A stretch of DNA of 24,974 bases, from NCBI GenBank assembly GCA_964614525.1, contig CAZTPA010000043.1, positions 1-24,974 of the forward strand, read 5' to 3'. The notes under the pieces were generated by a model. It was given only the letters and a program-made list of their open reading frames with translations. It was not told where the DNA came from and ran no database searches. Below, in pieces: positions 16,857 through 22,502 of the stretch (position 1 is the first letter of the stretch; each line of letters starts with the position of its first letter). A program made the position numbers and the translations under genes. Origin of the DNA: PWND01 sp964614525. Lineage in GTDB: Bacteria; Bacteroidota; Bacteroidia; Bacteroidales; UBA7960.

Positions 16857-16979
16857 AAAGCTAACATTAACAGCCAAAATAAAATTGGTCACGACCAGGG
16901 CCGCCATGTATGTATTACACTCGTTTTTGAGCAGTTTACATGCAGCCCCGGCGTGGTATTTTTTGTTAATGCTAGCTTT
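16857..16979. repeat. Long imperfect palindrome between convergent genes
   Basis: A 123-base structured element. Its ends AAAGCTAACATTAACA (16857-16872) and TGTTAATGCTAGCTTT (16964-16979) are complementary at 15 of 16 positions. Inside, 16907-16914 pairs with 16937-16944 (8 bp, one wobble). A small apex CTC-GTTTTT-GAG lies at 16920-16931, and short GC-rich blocks (CCGCC against GGCG, ACCA against TGGT) pair with bulges. Its base composition is more GC-rich than its surroundings. It starts 3 bases after the regulator stop and ends 32 bases before the dodecin stop, so it could serve as a shared terminator. Its size and internal bulges also recall a miniature mobile element or an integron-type attC hairpin. 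No clear target duplication is seen. Confidence 0.6.
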
Positions 16980-17011
16980 AAAACATTATTACACTTAATG
17001 CAAGAAATTTT

Positions 17012-17212
17012 TTAGTGATTAATTTCAAAAGAAATTTTTGCATTTACCGCATATGAAACAATCTTATTGTCTTTAACATTTGCATTCATATGCTTAATGT
17101 AGATTGACTTAATGTTTTTTACAGTTTTTGCAGCTTCATCAATAGCGTTTTGTGCAGCTTCAGAGAATCCTCTATCTGAGGTTCCAATTACTTCAATTAC
17201 TTTTACAATCAT
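17012..17212 (-). CDS. Dodecin family flavin-binding protein
   Basis: A 66-residue protein of the dodecin family, which forms hollow dodecamers that store and buffer flavins. The family pattern is clear: KVIEVIGTSDRGFSEAAQNA, then EAAKTVKNIKSIYIKHMN, then KDNKIVSYAVNAKISFEI. In well-studied dodecins a tryptophan in the central strand (GVWVK) stacks on the flavin. Here the equivalent place is Tyr (SIYIK), and the Glu-Gln that follows is His-Met. Flavin binding may therefore be weaker or altered; the Tyr form may be common in Bacteroidota. A strong AGGAG site lies 8 bases before the ATG, rare in this window, implying high expression. Confidence 0.92.
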   Translation of the reverse strand: MIVKVIEVIGTSDRGFSEAAQNAIDEAAKTVKNIKSIYIKHMNANVKDNKIVSYAVNAKISFEINH

Positions 17213-17220
17213 AATAAAAT

Positions 17221-17225
17221 CTCCT
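17221..17225 (-). promoter_or_regulatory. Strong Shine-Dalgarno site of dodecin
   Basis: On the minus strand AGGAG lies 8 bases before the dodecin ATG. Other genes here start behind A-rich leaders with little or no such site, as is usual in Bacteroidota, so this one stands out and fixes the start. Confidence 0.7.
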
Positions 17226-17289
17226 GTTTTTTAAAGTTAATAAATATATTTCATTTAATTATTGTCCATATAAAATGGCAACATAATAA

Positions 17290-17353
17290 CGAGATTGCCT
17301 TTGAAGAGCTCGCAAGCGCGGATCTTCGTTCCACTTCGTTACGCTCAGTATCT
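17290..17353. repeat. Degenerate REP-like repeat cluster
   Basis: The stretch begins CGAGATTGCCTTTGAAGAG and continues CTCGCAAGCGCGGATCTTCG, then CACTTCGTTACGCTCAGT. It contains nested small inverted repeats (GAAGA/TCTTC around CGC-AA-GCG). The words GAGATTGC, CTCGCAA and TTCGTTACGCTCAGT are those of widespread REP-type palindromes in Bacteroidota genomes (from memory). CGAGATTGC with a nearby GAGYTCG occurs again in the hairpin at 22429-22471. The 222 bases between the dodecin and SpoIIAA-like genes hold no convincing gene; a 65-codon frame through the repeat looks accidental. Confidence 0.5.
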
Positions 17354-17434
17354 AGTAGTTTTATCCGGACAACAGTAATTAAAATTGATACGAATGCAAG
17401 CTTTCTTTGCTTGATTTTCGATATCAAATTATCC

Positions 17435-17806
17435 TTATTCGGCATCATCTGTAATCCATTCTCTTGCAGGTATCGTCTCTATTATATCAAAGTATTTCAA
17501 CTTCCCTGAAACAAATGGTTTACTCATTTTGGAAAGATTTTTCACAAGACTTCCCTTGCCAACTATGGCAGTTTTTTCAAGATTTCTAAACTGCTTAAAA
17601 AATGTCTTAAAATCCTCCCACAAGGCAGCCGGCTCAATGCCTTCAATATCATCAGTATCTATTTCAATATAAAGCCTTTGCTTATCGTGCTCCCTCTCGT
17701 TTTTTTCGAGTAAGGCATTGAGCTTGTCATAATCTGCCTTTACAATTTTGCCTTCTACTTTAAAGGCAATTAAGTTTCCTTTTGTTAAATCCAGTATTTT
17801 AAACAT
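17435..17806 (-). CDS. SpoIIAA-like (STAS-related) protein
   Basis: A 123-residue soluble protein of the SpoIIAA-like family (related to STAS domains). Features seen: MFKILDLTKGNLIAFKVEGKIVKADYDKL at the N-terminus, split by a helix from the LYIEIDTDDIEGIEPAALWED strand-loop, then LEKTAIVGKG and a final helix with AREWI. These are hallmarks of this family, whose members are small alpha/beta proteins of unresolved role, unlike true anti-sigma antagonists, which carry a phosphorylatable serine. It starts 11 bases after the stop of the small membrane protein gene on the same strand, so both belong to one transcript. Coupling to that membrane protein or to membranes is plausible. Function is unproven. 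Confidence 0.85.
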   Translation of the reverse strand: MFKILDLTKGNLIAFKVEGKIVKADYDKLNALLEKNEREHDKQRLYIEIDTDDIEGIEPAALWEDFKTFFKQFRNLEKTAIVGKGSLVKNLSKMSKPFVSGKLKYFDIIETIPAREWITDDAE

Positions 17807-17817
17807 AGTTTTTCATT

Positions 17818-18216
17818 TTAAATTTGTCTTACTATTCCGATAACAGCAGCAACCAGAAGGAAAGCAAGAAATATCCAAAAAACGGCACTTATTGCCATAA
17901 ATGGTGCTTCCTCTTCGGGCACTTCAAGAAGTGGATCTTCAGGAATCGATGCTGTTCTTCTGGCAGATGGTGGTGAAAGAGCCGCCAATAAAAGTGCAAA
18001 AAGAAATATTACAAATAAAACCGGCACCCATGCCACCTCATAAACTACAGGTCCAAAAGGCTCAATCCAAGCGCCTGCTGCTACACCTGCGAGTATAAGC
18101 ACTGTTAAAAATGCCCAGAAATTTCCCCATGGTCCGGCAAATTTAAATACATAGTAAAAAAACACTCCTACAACAGCAGCTATTAATATTGCGACTAATA
18201 CGTTTACAAATAACAT
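17818..18216 (-). CDS. Small four-helix membrane protein of unknown function
   Basis: A 132-residue inner-membrane protein that I do not recognise. Four hydrophobic segments lie near residues 4-24, 31-50, 61-80 and 108-128. Between the third and fourth is a soluble loop rich in Pro, Glu and Arg (SPPSARRT, then an acidic run PEEEAP around 100-105). The FAGPWGNFWAF and GAWIEPFGPVVYEVAW stretches, with many Gly, Pro and aromatic residues, suggest tight helix packing. There are no Cys or His residues that would hint at metal or haem binding. It lies 11 bases before the SpoIIAA-like gene and 62 bases after the lipoprotein gene in the same direction, making a likely three-gene envelope cluster. Confidence 0.75.
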   Translation of the reverse strand: MLFVNVLVAILIAAVVGVFFYYVFKFAGPWGNFWAFLTVLILAGVAAGAWIEPFGPVVYEVAWVPVLFVIFLFALLLAALSPPSARRTASIPEDPLLEVPEEEAPFMAISAVFWIFLAFLLVAAVIGIVRQI

Positions 18217-18278
18217 AGCGTAAGTTTTTAAATTATTAATTAATATCTTGCTTATTTCAAATAAACCGAGGTGTTAGT

Positions 18279-18758
18279 TTATTTATCATCTGAAGCCTTA
18301 TCATAAGCTTCTTTTAATCGGGCTTCCAGCTTGGAAACCGACTCTTTGAAATTAGCTCTTGCTTCTTCCCACTCAGATTCTGAGGTTTCGTTTAAAGCAT
18401 CCATCTTAGCTTGCATATCATCCAGATTGTCCTCTAATGACATTTTCAATTTTCTGTAATCTTCAGCTGCTTCACCTTTTGCTGATTCCATTTTACTGTT
18501 GAGCTTTTCTATTTGCTTTTCGGTTTTATTTTTCTGTTCTTCATACTCCTCAGCAAATTTTTCTCTTTGCTTTTCCATATACTCCTCAGTTATTTCTTCA
18601 GCTTCTTCCCATTCTTTTTCTACAGCTTCTTTGTCAACTTCTTTTTCTTCATCTTTAGATCTTTCATCACATGACTGCACTGCTACTAGCATTGCTATTA
18701 CAGCAAGAATAGACAGTGAGATGCTAAATGCTTTTTTAATGCTTTCTTTTGCTTTCAT
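18279..18758 (-). CDS. Coiled-coil lipoprotein of unknown function
   Basis: A 159-residue predicted lipoprotein. Residues 1-29 form a signal peptide with a lysine-rich start, a hydrophobic core (SLSILAVIAMLVAV) and the lipobox-like AVQSC with Cys30. After the cysteine comes DERSKDEEKE. Such an acidic run near the lipidated cysteine acts as a surface-export signal for lipoproteins in Bacteroidota (known for the phylum; inferred here). The rest is almost wholly charged helix with heptad-like spacing, very rich in Glu and Lys, fitting a long coiled coil. No enzyme motif is seen. It may act as a spacer or scaffold in the envelope. The membrane protein gene follows after 62 bases on the same strand. 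Confidence 0.78.
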   Translation of the reverse strand: MKAKESIKKAFSISLSILAVIAMLVAVQSCDERSKDEEKEVDKEAVEKEWEEAEEITEEYMEKQREKFAEEYEEQKNKTEKQIEKLNSKMESAKGEAAEDYRKLKMSLEDNLDDMQAKMDALNETSESEWEEARANFKESVSKLEARLKEAYDKASDDK

Positions 18759-18803
18759 TTTTTTATATTTTTTTGGTTTATACTTATTTTATTTTTGCTT
18801 AAG

Positions 18804-18820
18804 TGAAAAGCTTATGCCAA
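18804..18820 (-). promoter_or_regulatory. Possible sigma54-like promoter of the coiled-coil lipoprotein
   Basis: On the minus strand: TTGGCATAAGCTTTTCA. It fits TTGGCAC-R-N4-TTGCW with only two mismatches (T for the last C of the -24 half, and TTTCA for TTGCA) and correct spacing. It lies 45 bases before the ATG, a normal promoter distance. It is the best match in the window together with the one before the esterase-family gene. Confidence 0.38.
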
Positions 18821-18886
18821 ATTACTATCCCAAAAACCTTAAACAACTTACATTTGAATATTTGTAAGCATTAGAGTCTGTTTTAT

Positions 18887-18906
18887 AAGTTTTATATATA
18901 AAACTT
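18887..18906. repeat. Perfect 20-bp palindrome
   Basis: AAGTTTTATA followed at once by TATAAAACTT makes an uninterrupted perfect palindrome between the PolX and lipoprotein genes, 128 bases upstream of the lipoprotein ATG. It could be an operator for a dimeric regulator such as the local Fis-type activator (upstream activating sites of this kind lie 80-150 bases before sigma54 promoters), or only an AT-rich accident. Confidence 0.45.
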
Positions 18907-19015
18907 CTTTCAAATAATTATAAAATAATTGTGGAACAAAATCATCAGTAGTGAAAAAATGCCTCATTCAAAAAAACAGGAAAGCAATTTAAACCGGCAT
19001 TATAAATATCAAATA

Positions 19016-20734
19016 TTATCGTTTTAACAGTTTTTTTAATTCATTCCATTTTCGGGTATTGATGACATCATCTTTTTCAAGCCACCCTCTTCTGGCCTGT
19101 GCTACTCCATATTTTATGTAATCAAGATTCGAAACAGAATGAGCATCAGTTGAGACGGCCAACTTTAAGCCAATCTCTTTGGCTGATTTTATATATTTAT
19201 CATATAAATCAAGGCGATCCGGATTTGAATTGATTTCGAGAAAGCATCCGTTATTTTTTGCTTCTTTCATAACTTCTTTAATATCAAAATTCAACTCATC
19301 CCTTTTATTAATCATTCTTCCTGTTGGATGCGCCAAAATATTAAAATACGGATTATCCATTGCCTTCAATATCCTTTTAGTTTGCTTACGCTTCGAAAGG
19401 TTTCTATTATAATGTACAGCACAAACAACCAAATCAAGTTTTTTCAAAACATCATCAGACAAATCAAGAGAACCATCTTCAAGAATATCAACTTCAATAG
19501 ATTTAAGAATCCTGAAATCCTTCATTTTTTTATTTATTTCGTCAATTTCCTCTATTTGATTTATCAATCTTTCCTTATCAAGGCCTTTTGCCATGGATAC
19601 TTTTTTAGAATGATCATTAATCGCCAGATAATCATAGCCCTTTTTTTTAGCAGCTTTTGCCATCGCTTCTATTGATCTTGTACCATCAGTTTCATTTGAG
19701 TGGGTATGTAAGTCGCCCCTAATATCATCCAAAGTGATTAATTTCGGTAGCTTATTATTTTTTGCAGCATCAATCTCTCCGTTATTCTCGCGGAGTTCCG
19801 GTTCAATGTATTTAAGACCCAATTTTTCATACATTTCTTCCTCTGTTTTTCCGGCAATTTGTTTTTTACCTTTATATATTCCGTACTCATTGACCTTATA
19901 ATCCTTTTCCCTGGCAATTTTTCGCAATGCAATTGTATGTGATTTTGAACCTGTAAAATATAATTCTGCTGCTCCAAAAGATTTTTTCTCAACGATTCTG
20001 ATATCAACCTGCAGTCCCGACCTTAATTTTACTATAGATTTTGTTTTGCCCTGATTAATAACATCTTTTACTTCATCATAATTAACAAAGCGCTTCATTG
20101 CTTTTTCAGAATCCTTGCTTGTTCCCACTAGGTCAATATCTCCAACGGTTTCTTTCATTCTTCTATAACTACCGGCTATGGTAATATCCTGAATATCTTT
20201 TTTGAGATATTCTAACATAGGTTGAATAATCTCTTCGGCATCATTAAGCAAAAACCTTTCGGAACCGCCTTTCTTATTGTATTCCTTTATTTCTTTCAGT
20301 ATTTTCTTTATTGTCTTTTTCCCAAATCCTTCCAGTTCGTCTATTTTTCCATCCTCGGCAGCCTTTTTCAAATCTTCTATAGATTCTATTCCCAGCTGTT
20401 TATATAAAACTTTTGTTTTCTTTGGGCCCATTTGCTCCAGGTTCATTATTTCGATTAGAGTTGCCGGCAGCTTTTCGCGTAATTCATCTAATTGAGAAAT
20501 TTTTCCGGTTTTAGCTATTTCCTCAATTTTTTCAGCCATGCTTTCTCCAATATCGGGTATGGATTCAATATCTTCCTTATTTTTCGCCATTTCCGTAATG
20601 TTTTTATCAAGATTTGAAATTCTTCTTGCAGCATTACGGTACGATCTTACCCGAAATTCATTTTTTTCCTGAATTTCAAGATAATCGGCTATCTCATTCA
20701 AGACCTCCGCTATTTCCTTATTGCTAATATGCAT
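19016..20734 (-). CDS. polX: DNA polymerase X family (PolX) with PHP domain
   Basis: A 572-residue repair polymerase with the standard bacterial PolX layout. The 8-kDa-like N-terminus is followed by helix-hairpin-helix segments near residues 58-72, 97-112 and 131-146. The nucleotidyltransferase core has GSYRR at 188-192, the metal-binding pair Asp199/Asp201 in GDID, and a third Asp244 in VDIR. The C-terminal PHP domain (from about 338) has DLHTHS at 341-346, His469 in AHP, and Asp530/His532 in STDAH, giving 3'-5' exonuclease and AP-endonuclease-type activity in studied homologues. All catalytic residues appear intact. It acts in base-excision and gap-filling repair. The triple-BON gene ends 55 bases upstream on the same strand and may share its transcript. 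Confidence 0.96.
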   Translation of the reverse strand: MHISNKEIAEVLNEIADYLEIQEKNEFRVRSYRNAARRISNLDKNITEMAKNKEDIESIPDIGESMAEKIEEIAKTGKISQLDELREKLPATLIEIMNLEQMGPKKTKVLYKQLGIESIEDLKKAAEDGKIDELEGFGKKTIKKILKEIKEYNKKGGSERFLLNDAEEIIQPMLEYLKKDIQDITIAGSYRRMKETVGDIDLVGTSKDSEKAMKRFVNYDEVKDVINQGKTKSIVKLRSGLQVDIRIVEKKSFGAAELYFTGSKSHTIALRKIAREKDYKVNEYGIYKGKKQIAGKTEEEMYEKLGLKYIEPELRENNGEIDAAKNNKLPKLITLDDIRGDLHTHSNETDGTRSIEAMAKAAKKKGYDYLAINDHSKKVSMAKGLDKERLINQIEEIDEINKKMKDFRILKSIEVDILEDGSLDLSDDVLKKLDLVVCAVHYNRNLSKRKQTKRILKAMDNPYFNILAHPTGRMINKRDELNFDIKEVMKEAKNNGCFLEINSNPDRLDLYDKYIKSAKEIGLKLAVSTDAHSVSNLDYIKYGVAQARRGWLEKDDVINTRKWNELKKLLKR

Positions 20735-20789
20735 AAAGCAAAATGTATTTTTTAATCATAACATTCAAAGGCAATCCTTTTACCTCCGT

Positions 20790-21455
20790 CTATCCTATAG
20801 TTATTTCATCTCTTACATCTATAACTCCACCGGTGTACATTGCGATATCCAAAGCTTCTTTTTTCATTGCATAAAAAGGAACAATTCCAATTAGGTGAAC
20901 TATTCCTTCATTCACACTCACATCAATTTTATCTTCCTCAATAAGTATATTTCTTGCAAAGGCTTTTTTTATATCCTCTTCTATACCGGCATCTATAATA
21001 GATTTTGAAAGTTTTACTGTCAGGCTGTTCTTAACTAAAATAACACCTTTTGATTCCAAGGCAATATCTTCAGCAAGCTTTTTTTCCCAGAATGTATCAA
21101 CACTACCAAGCAAGGTAACATTCCCATTGTCAACCTCTACATTAATATTTGAAGAATTAAGGCTGCTGTTCCAAAGAAATTTATTCTCAATACTACTTTT
21201 AATAAGTACATCGTTTGTATCAGGAATTCCTCTGGGAATAATCACAGTCAGGTAATTTTCTACTTTATTTACGCCAATAACCTGCAATGCGTCCTTCTCT
21301 GCAGCCTTTTTCACAGCAAAAGAATGCACATCGCCGGTAAGTTTCGCAACTCCTTTTTCAACGCTAACGTGAATTTTATTAGCATCGATACTGTCGTCCC
21401 ATATTAAATGGTCAACTATATTTTGCTTTATTAATTCATCTCTTGTTGGATTCAT
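20790..21455 (-). CDS. Triple BON domain protein
   Basis: A 221-residue protein built from three BON domains, near residues 3-72, 77-147 and 152-221. Each has the family's alternation of a short helix and the strand pair exemplified by IHVSVEKGVAKLTGDVHSF, INVEVDNGNVTLLGSVDTF and IDVSVNEGIVHLIGIVPFY, ending in a GV-x-x-V-x-N/D strand. There is no signal peptide, so unlike periplasmic OsmY it is probably cytosolic. BON proteins are thought to bind phospholipid or ligands and are often osmotic or general stress-induced. The DNA polymerase X gene is next on the same strand, 55 bases on. The stop at 20790-20792 is TAG. Confidence 0.92.
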   Translation of the reverse strand: MNPTRDELIKQNIVDHLIWDDSIDANKIHVSVEKGVAKLTGDVHSFAVKKAAEKDALQVIGVNKVENYLTVIIPRGIPDTNDVLIKSSIENKFLWNSSLNSSNINVEVDNGNVTLLGSVDTFWEKKLAEDIALESKGVILVKNSLTVKLSKSIIDAGIEEDIKKAFARNILIEEDKIDVSVNEGIVHLIGIVPFYAMKKEALDIAMYTGGVIDVRDEITIG

Positions 21456-21820
21456 AACAAATGATTTTAAGGTTTTACATTATTTTAATCTTATAAACAA
21501 AAACCAAAGGTCATTCCAAATAAATAGCCATTACAGATATTGTCATTAACAACATCTATTATATGCATATGATACAACAATAAGAAAGCAGGAAGCAATT
21601 ATATTTCTAACAATAATTATCCAAATAAATACACAAATGGGAAGTTTTTTACACACTTTTTGCATAAAAACGCCTATGCATGATTTTTGTCGCAAAATAT
21701 AACAGATAGTTTTTCTAAGGAATTTCTATAATAATATAAAATGTGGAGACCAGAACCCACAAAAAAAAACGGGGCTTAACCGAAATGCCAAATGAGTAGG
21801 AATTTTAAAATACATTTATC
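21456..21820. other. 365-base divergent region between BON and barrel genes
   Basis: No convincing gene lies here. It must hold promoters for the BON gene (leftward) and the outer-membrane protein (rightward), but no perfect TAnnTTTG box was found; a near match TTTATTTG lies on the minus strand before the BON gene. A small hairpin TGCATA/TATGCA (21661-21666 with 21675-21680) is followed by a T-run. A 5-bp stem TGTGG/CCACA lies near 21742-21761, before a run of nine A's. A 12-codon frame beginning at 21741 is probably chance. Confidence 0.5.
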
Positions 21821-22342
21821 ATGAAAAGACACATTTTTTTAAAAGAGAAACAGAAAAAAACATTAATGAAATCACTTTTAGTATTCGCTATTGTGGCATT
21901 TTGTTCATTGGGAACACTTAATGCTCAAATACAACCTCACGCCATAGGTTTACGATTAGGAAGCGGTAGTGTAACCGGAGCAGAAATATCATACCAGCAA
22001 AGGCTAAGCATTATCAACAGGCTGGAGTTGGATGCCGGCTTTGGTGCCAGTCCTGTGCATAATCGAATGACTTTTGTTGCAATATATCAATGGGTTTGGA
22101 AAATAAACGGTGGCTTTAACTGGTATTTAGGACCGGCTGCTGGAGTAGGATTATATGGATATGATGATGACCCTGACATGATAAACATAGCCTTAGGTGG
22201 ACAAATTGGACTTGAATTTGATTTTAATCATTTAGATACACCCTTGATATTAAGTATTGATGGAAGGCCTATGTGGGACTTTCTTGGTGATCATGCCGGG
22301 TTTGGCTGGGGTACTTCCCTGGGTATCAGATATACCTGGTAA
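21821..22342 (+). CDS. Small outer-membrane beta-barrel protein
   Basis: A 173-residue exported protein. The hydrophobic segment MKSLLVFAIVAFCSLGTLNA with cleavage after Ala35 and a following Gln is a typical Bacteroidota signal peptide. The mature 138 residues consist of short alternating strands rich in Gly and aromatics (HAIGLRLGSG, GAEISYQQRL, ELDAGFGASP, GGFNWYLGPAAGVGLYG, LGLEFDF-like strands) and end in GIRYTW, an aromatic C-terminus as recognised by the barrel assembly machinery. An 8-stranded barrel fits the size. Start: ATG at 21821 gives a long 15-residue basic lead; an in-frame ATG at 21866 directly before MKSLLVF would give a more usual signal length and is equally possible. No substrate can be named. 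It precedes the copper ATPase gene by 160 bases, with a strong hairpin between. Confidence 0.8.
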   Translation: MKRHIFLKEKQKKTLMKSLLVFAIVAFCSLGTLNAQIQPHAIGLRLGSGSVTGAEISYQQRLSIINRLELDAGFGASPVHNRMTFVAIYQWVWKINGGFNWYLGPAAGVGLYGYDDDPDMINIALGGQIGLEFDFNHLDTPLILSIDGRPMWDFLGDHAGFGWGTSLGIRYTW

Positions 22343-22428
22343 AAAATTGATTCACGGAGCGATTTCCTGAATAAAAAAAGCGAAAATTTATACATAAAAA
22401 CCGAATGTTAGTGTAATATTAAAATGAT

Positions 22429-22471
22429 AATAGAACTACGAGATTGCGTATGACGAGTTCGTAGTTCTATT
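22429..22471. repeat. Perfect 13-bp hairpin with REP-like loop
   Basis: AATAGAACTACGA (22429-22441) and its exact complement (22459-22471) enclose a 17-base loop GATTGCGTATGACGAGT. The loop and stem edge share CGAGATTGC-N-TGA-N-GAGYTCG with the repeat at 17290-17312. It could end the barrel-gene transcript or mark a dispersed repeat. It lies 31 bases before the copper ATPase ATG, close enough to affect its leader. Confidence 0.65.
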
Positions 22472-22502
22472 CGCAAAGCAATATAACGAAAAAGAAATAT
22501 TA

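Noticed and set aside
16857..16979. Integron attC site
   Set aside because: Size and bulged hairpin fit, but the end boxes do not match RYYYAAC and GTTRRRY, and no integrase or gene cassette array is present.
17251..17448. A 65-codon minus-strand frame
   Set aside because: It runs through the REP-like repeat and into the end of the SpoIIAA-like gene, and has no coding character.
21741..21779. A 12-codon frame (MWRPEPTKKNGA) as a leader peptide before the barrel gene
   Set aside because: It is too short to judge, there is no run of regulatory codons and no attenuator follows it; chance is enough to explain it.
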